In this document: positions 34,899-44,193 of the stretch, in pieces
Position numbering within the stretch: position 1 is the stretch's first letter
How the letters are laid out: the number at the start of each line of letters is the position of its first letter
NCBI RefSeq assembly: GCF_023073915.1
Contig: NZ_JADPKK010000010.1
Coordinates: 1 to 64,000 of the forward strand
DNA from: Bradyrhizobium sp. 149
GTDB lineage: Bacteria; Pseudomonadota; Alphaproteobacteria; Rhizobiales; Xanthobacteraceae
Direction of reading: 5' to 3'
DNA: 64,000 bases
Program-made: the position numbers and the translations under genes
The notes under the pieces: generated by a model
Database searches by the model: none
Told to the model about the DNA's origin: nothing
The model's input: the letters and a program-made list of their open reading frames with translations, nothing else

Positions 34899-35858
34899 CT
34901 AACGCACGCGCCTGCGCCAATCGCTCGGCGTTTCGCCCGTCAGCTTCTTGAATGCCGCCGCGAAGGCGGTCTGCGAGGAATAACCAAGCGCCGCGGCGAC
35001 CGAGACGATCGAATCGTCGCTCTCCCGCAGCATGTTCATGGCCTGCTCGAGCCGGTGCTGGCGCAGCCATGCATGCGGCGAGAGCCCGGTGCTCTCCTTG
35101 AAGGACCGGCAGAAATGGAAGCGCGATAGACCGGCATCGGACGCCAGCGCATCGAGCGAGACGTCCGCTTCGCTGTCGGAGCGCAATCGTTCGATCGCAC
35201 GGAGGAGGACCTTCGGCGCCAGTCCGCCCATGGTCGGTTGGAACGTGGTCGGCGAGCCTGCGTGCGCAGCCAAAAGACGCGTGGCCAGAAGATTGATCAA
35301 TTGATGGCGGAATAGCGTATCCAGCGCGCCATTGCCTTCCAGCGCATCGGACGCGCTCAGGAGCAGTCGGGACGTAATGGGATCAGGATGCGCCGTTCGC
35401 TCCAGCAGGTCGGCCGGTCCGGCGGTCCCGGCTTCCTCCGCAACGCGCTTCAGGATTGCATCGGGAAGATAGAGTTGAACGACGTCGACAGGCTTCGGAA
35501 TATCCCATCGCGAGCTCGACCCTTCCGGAATGATGTTCACGACCCCCGGACGAAACGTGCCGATCGCGATCGATTTTCCCGACCGCCGCTCCATGCGCTG
35601 CATCACGCCTTTGTGCGCCATGATCACGTGGTGGCGCATGGGCTGGACGACGTCGTGCAGCGCATCATGCTTCCAGTGCGCGATGCCGGCACCGGACGAG
35701 TCCAGGGCCATGCGAAACGGTTTGATCCCCAGCACGCGCGCCATCTCCGCGTCGGCAGCGCGCCGCTCGGACGTCGAACTGTCGTCAGGCTGTGCGTCAG
35801 GTGCCGGCGGCACGCTCTCGTGCGAGGGATTGCGCATGGGTGCGGTGTTCCCGGTCAT
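34899..35858 (-). CDS. AraC-family transcriptional regulator
   Basis: 319 residues. The last 100 hold two HTH motifs (VSLDALASDAGLSRFHFCRSFKESTGLSPHAWLRQHRLEQA and SIVSVAAALGYSSQTAFAAAFKKLTGETPSDWRR). The N-terminal 200 residues form a probable cupin-like sensor with several histidines (MRHHVIMAHKG). It precedes and is co-directional with the acetoacetate/3-hydroxybutyrate genes and likely activates them. The site at 35900-35913 lies 41 bases upstream of its start. Confidence 0.9.
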   Translation of the reverse strand: MTGNTAPMRNPSHESVPPAPDAQPDDSSTSERRAADAEMARVLGIKPFRMALDSSGAGIAHWKHDALHDVVQPMRHHVIMAHKGVMQRMERRSGKSIAIGTFRPGVVNIIPEGSSSRWDIPKPVDVVQLYLPDAILKRVAEEAGTAGPADLLERTAHPDPITSRLLLSASDALEGNGALDTLFRHQLINLLATRLLAAHAGSPTTFQPTMGGLAPKVLLRAIERLRSDSEADVSLDALASDAGLSRFHFCRSFKESTGLSPHAWLRQHRLEQAMNMLRESDDSIVSVAAALGYSSQTAFAAAFKKLTGETPSDWRRRVR

Positions 35859-35899
35859 GGTGTGGCTCCTCCTGATCAGCTCGGGTTTCGATCAGTCGT

Positions 35900-35913
35900 C
35901 CGTATTTGTACGG
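35900..35913 (-). promoter_or_regulatory. Second copy of the CCGTA-N4-TACGG element
   Basis: On the coding strand of the AraC-family gene the sequence is CCGTACAAATACGG, identical to 2855-2868 and in the same orientation to its gene. It is 41 bases from the start codon, a position suited to a promoter-proximal operator. Confidence 0.5.
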
Positions 35914-36071
35914 AACGGCGCGTGTTCTATGCGCCGCGAACGCCGGGCGTATTTCCTGAAACCGCCATGCTTTGTCCGATTCTGCCCCAAGCCGGCCCGC
36001 GCTTTCGCGAACGCACGGCGGGGGGGAGGAGGGAGGAGGAGGGAAGATGTTTTGCGTGCGGCAATGCGCCG

Positions 36072-38735
36072 CTAAGCCGCCGCTGCCTGTGCCGACAACA
36101 GCTGCTTCAGCTTCGCCGCCGGCACGGCCGGACTGAACAGCCAGCCCTGCATCTGGCTGCATCCGAGCTGGCGCAGCACCTCGCGTTGGGCTTCGGTCTC
36201 GACGCCTTCCGCGGTCGTCGCCATGTGGCGGGCGGCGGCCATGTGCACCACCGCCTGCACGATCGGCGAGGAATCCTCGGACTGACCGATGTCGCTAATG
36301 AAGCTGCGGTCGATCTTGATCTTGTCGAACGGGAAGCGGTGCAGGTAACTCAGCGACGAATAGCCGGTGCCGAAATCGTCGAGCGCGATGCGGACGCCGA
36401 GCTCGCGCAGCTGCTGCAGGATCGTCAGCGCCTCCTGGTCGTCGCGGATCAGGACGGTCTCGGTGATCTCGAGCTCGAGCCGTCCGGGCGCGAGACCCGA
36501 CTCGGCGAGCGCGGCGGCGACCTTCAGCGCCAGCGTCCTCGAGCGGAACTGCACCGGCGAGACGTTGACCGCGATGTGGATGTCGCCGGGCCAGGAGGCG
36601 GCCTCGGTACAGGCCTGCTTCAGCACCCATTCGCCGATCTCGCCGATCAGCCCGGTCTCTTCCGCGACCGGGATGAAGTCGGCGGGCGAGACCATGCCGC
36701 GCTCCGGATGATGCCAGCGCAGCAGCGCCTCACAGCCGGTGACGACATTGGCCGCAAGGTCGACCAACGGCTGGTAATGCACCTCGAATTCGCCGTGGGC
36801 GAGTGCCTGGCGCAAATCGAGCTCGAGCTGGCGCCGCAGCCGCGCCTTGGCGTCGTATTCGGGCGCGAAGACGCGATAAGTGCGGCGGCCCTCGGATTTC
36901 GCCACATACATCGCGAGATCCGCGCGTTTGAGCAGATCGTCGAGATTGTCGCCGTGATCGGGCGCGATCGCGATGCCGATGCTGGCATCGGTCGGGATTT
37001 CCTGGCCGCTGCAGTTCACAGGCGCGCGCAACGCCGTCAGGATCTGCTCGGCGAGGGTCGTCAGGTCGGCCTCTTCGCGGGTGCCCGCCTTGACGATGGC
37101 GAATTCGTCGCCGCCTAGCCGTGCGACCATGTCGTTGCCGCTGACGCAGGCGCGCAGGCGGTTCGCGACCTGGCGCAGCAGTTCGTCGCCGACCTCGTGT
37201 CCCAGCGAATCGTTGACGCCCTTGAATTCGTCGACGTCGATATAGAGGATCGCGAACGGCTTGCCCTGGCTGAGCTCCGCGACGCGCCGCTCCAGATGGC
37301 CGCGCATCAGCACGCGGTTGGGCAGATCGGTCAGCGCGTCGTAATGCGCCATATGCGCGATGCGCTCGTCGGCGCGGATGCGCTCGGTGACGTCGTCATG
37401 GGTCGCAAGCCAGCCGCCGCGGGCGCCGGGCTGGTTCTTGATCTCGATCAGGCGGCCGTCCGCGGTCTCGACGATCGCGCTCTGCGTCTGCCCGGCATTG
37501 CTCAAGACGCCGTCGCAATAGGAATCGACGTCGCCGTGGAACGAGCCGGTGTCGTGGCGATGCTGGATCACGTCGCGGAAATACGCGCCGGGCTTCACCA
37601 CGTCCGCCGACAGCCCGTACATCTCGATGTAGCGCCCGTTGCAGACGATCAGCCGCTGGTCCTGGTCGAACATCAGGAGGCCCTGCGTCATGGTATTCAT
37701 CGCGGTGTCGAGCTGCTGCTTCTCCGCGGCGAGCCGGCGCGTCATCTGGCGGAAGATGAAATACAGCGTGAGCACGAGCAGGCCGATCGACAGCACCGCG
37801 ACGGTGACGAAGAATTTGGTTTGCGTGTGCCAGGTCGCCAGCGTCGCATCCAGTGACTTGGTCGCGACCACGACCAGCGGCTCGCCGGTCAGGAGGCGTG
37901 CAGCGACGATGCGGTCCTTGCCGTCGATCGGGCTTGAGAGCTGCGTCGTGACGAAGGTGCGCTCGAATACCGCCAGCTGTTCGCGCGTGCCGTTGCGGAA
38001 ATTCTGCCCTATCATCGCGTCGACATGCGGAACGCGCGCGAGCAGCTGGCCGTTCTGATGGTGCATCGCGATCGAGGATTCCTCGCCGAGCCCGCTCGAG
38101 GCGAAGAAGGATTCGAGCTGGTCCGGCGTGATCGCGCGCGAAACCAGTCCAAGGAATTCGCCGCGGGGGCCGGAGACGCGGCGCGCGAACACGATCGCCG
38201 GTCCGCTGCCCAACCGTCCGGGCACGACCTCGACCTCCTCCTGCGAAGCCGGATCGTTCTTGAGGCGATTGAAATAGCCGCGGTCGGACACCGAAATATC
38301 GGCGACAGGCCAGCGCCGCGACGAGTTGATCAGCACGCCCTTGGCATCGAACACGTTGGCGCCGGCAACGTCCGACCAGCCGCTGGCTTTGGCGCGCAGC
38401 ACCTCGTGCACGGCGAGCGTGGCCATCTCACTGCGGAAGACATCGGGGGACTCGATACCATGGCTTTCAAGCTCGGCGATGATGCTCTTCTGCAGCACCG
38501 CAAAATCCTCGAACTCGCGGTCGAAATGACGGGCGAGCAACCGGACCGCGCTCTCCAGGCTGTCGCGGCCGCTCTCGATCGCATTCTGCCGGAAGCGGTC
38601 GACGGTGAGCGCGGTGCCGATAGCCATCGCGGCCATCAGCACGAAACCGCCGATGATGAGCCATGTCAGCGGCGCGCCGCGCCAACGGCGCAGCAACGCG
38701 CGCATGCGCGCGCTCCACCGGATCGATGTCCCCAT
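36072..38735 (-). CDS. Membrane GGDEF-EAL protein with Cache and PAS domains
   Basis: 887 residues: helix about 18-40, periplasmic Cache-like domain, second helix about 305-330, PAS about 345-455, GGDEF about 460-620 (ARLGGDEFAIV intact), EAL about 630-880 (CEALLRWHHP, DDFGTGYSSLSYL, KIDRSFI intact). Both cyclase and phosphodiesterase active sites look complete, so it may make and degrade cyclic di-GMP depending on signal. The inhibitory RxxD site before GGDEF appears to be SGND, so product inhibition may be weak. Confidence 0.9.
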   Translation of the reverse strand: MGTSIRWSARMRALLRRWRGAPLTWLIIGGFVLMAAMAIGTALTVDRFRQNAIESGRDSLESAVRLLARHFDREFEDFAVLQKSIIAELESHGIESPDVFRSEMATLAVHEVLRAKASGWSDVAGANVFDAKGVLINSSRRWPVADISVSDRGYFNRLKNDPASQEEVEVVPGRLGSGPAIVFARRVSGPRGEFLGLVSRAITPDQLESFFASSGLGEESSIAMHHQNGQLLARVPHVDAMIGQNFRNGTREQLAVFERTFVTTQLSSPIDGKDRIVAARLLTGEPLVVVATKSLDATLATWHTQTKFFVTVAVLSIGLLVLTLYFIFRQMTRRLAAEKQQLDTAMNTMTQGLLMFDQDQRLIVCNGRYIEMYGLSADVVKPGAYFRDVIQHRHDTGSFHGDVDSYCDGVLSNAGQTQSAIVETADGRLIEIKNQPGARGGWLATHDDVTERIRADERIAHMAHYDALTDLPNRVLMRGHLERRVAELSQGKPFAILYIDVDEFKGVNDSLGHEVGDELLRQVANRLRACVSGNDMVARLGGDEFAIVKAGTREEADLTTLAEQILTALRAPVNCSGQEIPTDASIGIAIAPDHGDNLDDLLKRADLAMYVAKSEGRRTYRVFAPEYDAKARLRRQLELDLRQALAHGEFEVHYQPLVDLAANVVTGCEALLRWHHPERGMVSPADFIPVAEETGLIGEIGEWVLKQACTEAASWPGDIHIAVNVSPVQFRSRTLALKVAAALAESGLAPGRLELEITETVLIRDDQEALTILQQLRELGVRIALDDFGTGYSSLSYLHRFPFDKIKIDRSFISDIGQSEDSSPIVQAVVHMAAARHMATTAEGVETEAQREVLRQLGCSQMQGWLFSPAVPAAKLKQLLSAQAAAA

Positions 38736-38983
38736 GCAGCCCTCCCGTGAGATGCAAGATGCAGCAAAACCGACAAGAGCCGGTTACCAGCAAGGGTTAG
38801 GAAAACATGAATCGAACGGAATCAGGGTGGTTCCCGACGATTCCGGTGCGTTCACCGCCTGATCTCCCATCTCGGCGCTGCCGGCGCATCATCCTATTGA
38901 GCGTCTTGCTGCCGTGACCAAAACGGCGCAACTTGCCGGCTCGGCTGATTTGCAAGGTTCTTTCTGACCAAGGTTCGCTCCTG

Positions 38984-39952
38984 ATGGTGACCGCATCCAA
39001 GGCCTTCATTGCATTCTGTCTGCTCGCGGTGGGCGGCACCATGCTCGTGATCGGCCCCACCGAGCTGCGCCGCCTGCTGCCGAACGGGGCGAAGACCGAC
39101 GTCGCGGTCGCCGCTAGGCCGGAACTCAAGCCGCAAGAGCCAAAGCTTGCGGCCGTCGCGCCGCCGGCGCCACCTGCATTGCCGGCTCCGGAATCGAAGG
39201 CGGGCGCGCTGGCCGAAAGCGAGAGGCAGGTCACGGCCGCGCTTGCCGATCTTGCCCCGGTGAAGCCGGCGCCGGTGGTTGCGGATACCGGGCCCCGGTT
39301 CGACGTCGGGCGCATCGACGATCATGGCGAGGTGGCAGTGATCGCGGGCCGGGCGACGCCTGGCGCAAAAGTCGAATTGCTGCGTGACGGCAAACCGCTC
39401 GACACGGTGGTGGCGGATGCCTCGGGCCAATTCGTGATGACGCCGCCGCAGCTTCCTGCCGGTTCCTATGAGCTGACCCTGCGGGCGAAATCGCCTGACG
39501 GCACCATCACGCAATCCGGCCGCAGCATGCCGGTGACGATCGCCGAAGCCGCGCCGCCGCCCTCGCGCCCTGCACCGGCCGCGAGGCAAGATACGAAGCA
39601 AGAAGCGAAGGCCGAGAAGCCTGACGACAAGTCGGATGTTGTGGCATCGGTATCGGACAGGCCCGCGGCCCGGCCGAGATCGACGGGCGCACCGAAGCCC
39701 AGGGCCATGGCGCGGGTGCCCGCGGCCACGACCGTCGCATCGGCCTCGCCGGCGGAAGTCGTCGGCGCTGCACCGGCGGAAGCAGGCAGCCGGGTGATCT
39801 CGCGCGGCGACAGCCTGTGGGCGCTCAGCCGGCTCGCTTACGGCGACGGCGCCCGCTTTGCCGTGATCTACAACGCCAACCGCGGCAAGATCCACAATCC
39901 CAATTTGATCTATCCCGGCCAGACCTTTGTGCTGCCGCAGAAGGCGGAGTGA
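38984..39952 (+). CDS. Membrane-anchored LysM protein
   Basis: 322 residues from the ATG at 38984, giving an anchor MVTASKAFIAFCLLAVGG. The middle is a long Pro/Ala/Lys-rich linker surrounding an Ig-like or carboxypeptidase-regulatory-type domain (about 105-185, GRATPGAKVELLRDGKPLDTV). The last 55 residues are one LysM domain (VISRGDSLWALSRLAYGD to YPGQTFVLP). Such proteins reach the peptidoglycan from the inner membrane; a structural or hydrolase-regulating role is likely. Confidence 0.85.
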   Translation: MVTASKAFIAFCLLAVGGTMLVIGPTELRRLLPNGAKTDVAVAARPELKPQEPKLAAVAPPAPPALPAPESKAGALAESERQVTAALADLAPVKPAPVVADTGPRFDVGRIDDHGEVAVIAGRATPGAKVELLRDGKPLDTVVADASGQFVMTPPQLPAGSYELTLRAKSPDGTITQSGRSMPVTIAEAAPPPSRPAPAARQDTKQEAKAEKPDDKSDVVASVSDRPAARPRSTGAPKPRAMARVPAATTVASASPAEVVGAAPAEAGSRVISRGDSLWALSRLAYGDGARFAVIYNANRGKIHNPNLIYPGQTFVLPQKAE

Positions 39953-40004
39953 CATCGCATCGGCAACGCAGCGTCAGTTGCGGCGCTTTGCCCTGTCTGC
40001 TTCC

Positions 40005-40029
40005 GGAACATTTAGTTCCTCCGCGCGTC
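40005..40029 (+). promoter_or_regulatory. Weak EcfG-like promoter
   Basis: GGAAC at 40005-40009 and CGTC at 40026-40029 with 16 bases between. This is one mismatch from the GGAAC-N16-CGTT consensus, 47 bases upstream of the GTG at 40076. It overlaps a GGAAC-N5-GTTCC inverted repeat. Confidence 0.3.
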
Positions 40030-40075
40030 ATCGTGGTGCGACGCGGTGCGCGCTTGGCGCCGGAGGAGGGCCAGG

Positions 40076-41389
40076 GTGGACAGGTCAGTGGTCATGTTGG
40101 GATCACGCATGGGCCCCAGGTTGGGGCTGGCGCTATCAGGCGCGACCCTCATGATGCTGGCGGTGCTGTTGCCAAATCGCGCCGAGGCGCAGTTCGGCTT
40201 GCGCGGCGGCCCGCTCGGTGTCGCGCGCTTTGCCGTCGGCCACATGATCGGCGTGACGCGCTTGCGCCATGCCCGCATGGCGGTGCGCGGTGGCCGGTAC
40301 CGCTCCGCAGCGCTGAGGTCGCAAGATCCTCGTCAGGTGCCGCGCGGCGCCGAGCGCGACCAGCCTGCCAATCCTTACGTCCTCCGTGCGGCGATGACGG
40401 CGCAAGCAGCACTATCGGGCTGGCGTGGCGGCCGCCGTCCGCAGGGCTGGTGGCGCCACCCCGACGGCAGTTACGGCTGGGTCGGTCCGGTGTTCTGGCC
40501 GTTCGCGCATGACGATCTCACCACCGCAATCATTCTCGGCGATACGACCAGCCTCTCGCTCTACGGCTATGGCGACATCTATGCCGCGATCTTCGCGCCC
40601 TATGCGGCCACCGAGCTTGCCGCCTACACCGCGCCGCAAGGCAGGCGCGGACGAAAGGTCCCGACCGCCGAGACTGTCTGCGATGCCAGCGACACCGGCG
40701 GCCTGCCGGTCGATCGCATCGCCGCTGCCGTGCAGCCGAATGAATTGCAGCGCGCAGCGCTCGACGAGCTCGCGGCCGCCTGGCTCGCTGCGCGCGACAC
40801 CATCCGCGCCGCGTGTCCAACGCAGGTCCCTGCGACGGCCATGGAGCGCCTCGGCCTGATGCGCCAGCGCCTCGAGGCCATGATCAAGACAACGGACGCC
40901 GTCGCACCGCCGCTGGCAAAATTCGTCGATCTCCTCGACGATGGTCAGAAAGCAAAATTCGATGGCCTGGCCGGGGAGCGTCGCGCCGCGCTCGCGTCGA
41001 TCCAGCAAAAGAATCCCCAGGCGGCGTCGGACTGCCAGGCGGACAGCGATCCCCGCTATGATGTGCAGGCGCAGCGCCAATACGAGCAGCTCATCCAGCA
41101 GCAATGGCCCGCGTCCGACATCGCCACCACGCTTCGCCTCGACGACACCGCCCGGGCCCGGTTTGAGGTGCTCCAGGACACCACGCTGCGGACGATGGAA
41201 ACGCTGAACGCCTGCCCGTCAGACGCAGCGGCGACACCACAGGCCCGCCTCACCGCCGTCAAGACGCGGCTGGAGACGATGCTGCAAGCGGTGAACGGCG
41301 TCACGGACGCGCTCGACGATTTCGAGGCGGATCTCAGCGACGAGCAGAAGGCGGGGTTCGAGGCGACGGGGCCGAAGCGCGGGGTGTGA
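40076..41389 (+). CDS. LTXXQ-type envelope protein
   Basis: 437 residues from the GTG at 40076, preceded by GGAGGAGGG (40062-40070). A signal peptide (ending NRAEAQ) is followed by an aromatic/glycine-rich section with WWRHPDGSYGWVGPVFWPF, then helical repeats ending in LDDGQKAKFDGL, LDDTARARFEVL and LSDEQKAGFE, the LTxxQ-like pattern of Spy/CpxP-related proteins. Probably periplasmic and possibly chaperone-like. The conserved cysteines C209 and C268 region could form a disulfide. Confidence 0.75.
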   Translation: MDRSVVMLGSRMGPRLGLALSGATLMMLAVLLPNRAEAQFGLRGGPLGVARFAVGHMIGVTRLRHARMAVRGGRYRSAALRSQDPRQVPRGAERDQPANPYVLRAAMTAQAALSGWRGGRRPQGWWRHPDGSYGWVGPVFWPFAHDDLTTAIILGDTTSLSLYGYGDIYAAIFAPYAATELAAYTAPQGRRGRKVPTAETVCDASDTGGLPVDRIAAAVQPNELQRAALDELAAAWLAARDTIRAACPTQVPATAMERLGLMRQRLEAMIKTTDAVAPPLAKFVDLLDDGQKAKFDGLAGERRAALASIQQKNPQAASDCQADSDPRYDVQAQRQYEQLIQQQWPASDIATTLRLDDTARARFEVLQDTTLRTMETLNACPSDAAATPQARLTAVKTRLETMLQAVNGVTDALDDFEADLSDEQKAGFEATGPKRGV

Positions 41390-41483
41390 TCTTTCAAGGC
41401 TGCGCTTCAGCACCCGCGTAAGTCATTGATCTTGCAGCCCCCGGCTACTGTGCATGGGGTTGTTTTCGCACTTTTTGTTTTGG

Positions 41484-43931
41484 CTACCCTCTCTTACGCA
41501 CAGCAGCCGCATCCACCACGTTCTCCACTTCCTCGCGCCACGACAAGATCTCCATCGCGAGCACGGGGTGGTTGAAGCCCTTGAGCACGAGATCGTCGAG
41601 CGGGCGGGCTTCGACCCAGGGCTCGACCATACCGTAGACGCGGCGGCTGACGACGACCTGGCCGGCCTTGGCTTCGTCGCACAGGCGCGAGGAGAGATTG
41701 GTGACGCTGCCGATCGCGGCATATTCCAGCCGCTGCTCGAAGCCGATCTGGCCGAGCGTGGCGTAGCCCATGGCGACGCCGACGCCGAAGCCGAGCGAGT
41801 GGCCGCGGTTCTTCCATTTCTCAGTCAGCCTGCCGATGGTGTCGCGCATCTCGACGGCCATCTTCACCGCGCGCTTGGTGTGGTCGGCGAATTGAATGGG
41901 AGCGTTGAACAGGATCATCACGCCGTCGCCGGCAAAGCGATCGAGCGTGCCCTCATAGCGGTGGATCAGCTCGCCGAGCGCGGCGTGATATTCCCGCAGC
42001 ACGTTCATCGCCTCTTCCGGCTCGGTCGCCTCCGTGAACGAGGTGAAGCCGCGCAGATCGCAGAACACGACGGTGACTTCGCGGCGGTGGCTGTCGAGCA
42101 GGGCGTCGTGGCCATCGGATGAGGCGATCAGCTGCGCGACTTGCGGCGCGAGGAAACGTTCGAGCCGCTTGATGCGGCCGATCTCGCCTAACTGTTTCTC
42201 GACGCGCTCTTCCAGTGAGCGGTTCCAGTTGCGCAGCTGCTCCGTCTGCTCCTGGAGCTTTGCGGCCTGCTGCTGCACGGTTTCGTGCGCGGCGGCGAGC
42301 TCGCGGCCCTTGTGGTCGACCTCGGTGAACAGCCGCGCATTGCGCATCGCCAGCACGGCCTGGTTCGCGAAGGTGCGCATCAGGCCGATGATGCTGGCGG
42401 CGAACTCGCCGCTGGCGCGGCGCAGCACCACCAGCGAGCCGAGCGTGCCCTGCTGGTCCACCAGCGGCACCACCAGCACCGAATGGAAGCCGGCATCGAC
42501 CGCGACGTCGCGCAGCGGCTGCCCGGCGGCCTGGTCGAGATCGGCAATCGCGATCGGTTCGCCGCTCCCGGCCGCATCGCTCAGGATGTTCTGGCCTTCG
42601 TCGATGGTGACGTGGGCGCCATCGGCGGATTTGTCGATGCCGTTCGCCTCGACCAGATTGAAGCGGCGCGCCTCGGCGTCGTAGCCGTAGATCAGCACGG
42701 CGTCGGCATGGGTGATCTCGATCGCGCGCGCGGCGATCGTCGGCAGCACGGCGTCGAGATCGAGCGAGGCGGCGACCGCGCGGCCGACCTCTTCCAGCAC
42801 CTTGAGCTCGTTGATCGACTGCGCGAGGTCGCGGGTGCGCTCCTCGACCTTGGTCTCCAGGTCCGAATAGGTCTCCTGGATCTGGCCGGCCATGCGGTTG
42901 AACTGGCCGGCGAGGTCTTCCAACTCGTCGGCGGTGTGCACCTCGATGCGATGGCTGAAATCGCCTTCGCCGAGCTTGTGCGCGCCGTCGCGCAGCGCCG
43001 TGATCGGAATGATCATGCGGCGCGCCAGAAGCGTGCCGGCGAGGATCGCGACCAGCAGGCCCATGCCGATCAGCAGCGCGATGCGCACCAGCTGGTCACG
43101 GATCGGCATCAAGGCCTGCGTAGTCGGTTGCTCGAACATCACGCTCCAGCCGAGCTTCGGCACGGTGCTCGCGGCGCTCATCACCGCATGGCCGTTGAAG
43201 TCTGTGCCCGAGGTGTCGGGCTCGTGGCCCGGTGCAACCGCGGCCGCAACCTGCGGCAGTTTCGACAGGTCCTTGCCGACCTCGGGCCCTTTCGAGGACG
43301 TCGCCAGCACGCGGCCGCGCGGATCGACCACATAGGCGAAGGCAGCCTTGCCGACCTGGGCGTCGGAGAGATACTCGGAGAGAAAGCTGAGGTCGAGCTC
43401 GGCCACGGTGACGCCGGCGTTGAAGCCGGAATGCGCCACCGAGATCGACATCATCGGCTTCCGGTCGGAGAACCATGCCGGCGCGTAGCTGACGCCGCGG
43501 GCGACGGTGTCGGTGAAGCGCATGTCGCGGGAGAGGTCGGCATTGCTGCCGGTCGTGGTCGACTGGCGCGAGACGCGCAGCACCTCGCGGCCGTCGCCGT
43601 TGAGCTGGAACAACTGGTTGACGACAGCGACCTGGTGCAGCAGCTGGGCGTAGTCGGCGCGGCGCTTCTCGAGCGTGTCCTGGCTCGCCCGCGTCACCCA
43701 GCTGATCTGGCGCTCGAGCTCGGAGATCGACTGCTCGATCCGCCGCGCGGCAGCCTGCGCCTTGTCCTCGAGGCCGTCGGTCAGCGAGGTCCTGGTGGCG
43801 CGGTAGGAGATCCAGCTCTCCATCGCGCCGTTGACGGCGAGCACGAACACGACGAGGCCGACGAGGGAGACGACGTATTTGGCGAACAGGCCCTCGCGCA
43901 GAAACCGTGTCTTGTCGTTCGCTCCTGCCAT
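41484..43931 (-). CDS. Membrane class III adenylate/guanylate cyclase with Cache, HAMP and GAF domains
   Basis: 815 residues: helix about 18-38, periplasmic Cache-like domain, second helix about 285-310, HAMP, GAF about 370-530, coiled coil, cyclase domain about 590-790. Metal aspartates are in VVFCDLRGFTSFTE and RFAGDGVMILF, and the transition-state Asn/Arg in SVTNLSSRL, so it should be active. It makes cAMP or cGMP in response to an external signal. A Crp-type gene three kilobases away suggests cAMP. Confidence 0.9.
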   Translation of the reverse strand: MAGANDKTRFLREGLFAKYVVSLVGLVVFVLAVNGAMESWISYRATRTSLTDGLEDKAQAAARRIEQSISELERQISWVTRASQDTLEKRRADYAQLLHQVAVVNQLFQLNGDGREVLRVSRQSTTTGSNADLSRDMRFTDTVARGVSYAPAWFSDRKPMMSISVAHSGFNAGVTVAELDLSFLSEYLSDAQVGKAAFAYVVDPRGRVLATSSKGPEVGKDLSKLPQVAAAVAPGHEPDTSGTDFNGHAVMSAASTVPKLGWSVMFEQPTTQALMPIRDQLVRIALLIGMGLLVAILAGTLLARRMIIPITALRDGAHKLGEGDFSHRIEVHTADELEDLAGQFNRMAGQIQETYSDLETKVEERTRDLAQSINELKVLEEVGRAVAASLDLDAVLPTIAARAIEITHADAVLIYGYDAEARRFNLVEANGIDKSADGAHVTIDEGQNILSDAAGSGEPIAIADLDQAAGQPLRDVAVDAGFHSVLVVPLVDQQGTLGSLVVLRRASGEFAASIIGLMRTFANQAVLAMRNARLFTEVDHKGRELAAAHETVQQQAAKLQEQTEQLRNWNRSLEERVEKQLGEIGRIKRLERFLAPQVAQLIASSDGHDALLDSHRREVTVVFCDLRGFTSFTEATEPEEAMNVLREYHAALGELIHRYEGTLDRFAGDGVMILFNAPIQFADHTKRAVKMAVEMRDTIGRLTEKWKNRGHSLGFGVGVAMGYATLGQIGFEQRLEYAAIGSVTNLSSRLCDEAKAGQVVVSRRVYGMVEPWVEARPLDDLVLKGFNHPVLAMEILSWREEVENVVDAAAVRKRG

Positions 43932-43968
43932 CCCGATCCTCTCGCGCCGCCATCGGCGCCGGCGCTAC

Positions 43969-43982
43969 GGTCCGTACGGACC
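43969..43982. promoter_or_regulatory. 14-base perfect palindrome upstream of the cyclase
   Basis: GGTCCGTACGGACC is fully self-complementary and lies 38 bases upstream of the cyclase start. It could be an operator. The shared CCGTA/TACGG letters with the sites at 2855 and 35900 have different spacing, so a common factor is doubtful. Confidence 0.3.
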
Positions 43983-44193
43983 CTGCGAGCCTTCTAGCAC
44001 AATTTGGTCCAAGGGACTGGTCGGGGCCGCGTGACTGGCCGGTGTGGTTACCCGCCGTGGACTCGGAGGCAGGCGGAAGGATGGTGAATTGCCGCAGTCT
44101 CATCCGTTTGGAGGAAGCCGTGGCCGGGCCGGCCGATGTAAGGGGATGGGCTTGGCAACGGAGGGCTTGGAGTCCCGCGCTTTGGTCCTGCAA

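Noticed and set aside
35291..35310. TTGATCAA-like sequence resembling a FixK half site
   Set aside because: It lies inside the AraC coding sequence and lacks the TTGAT-N4-ATCAA spacing.
35388..37118. 576-residue plus-strand frame
   Set aside because: It runs antisense across the AraC gene, a promoter region and the EAL domain, and has no recognisable protein pattern.
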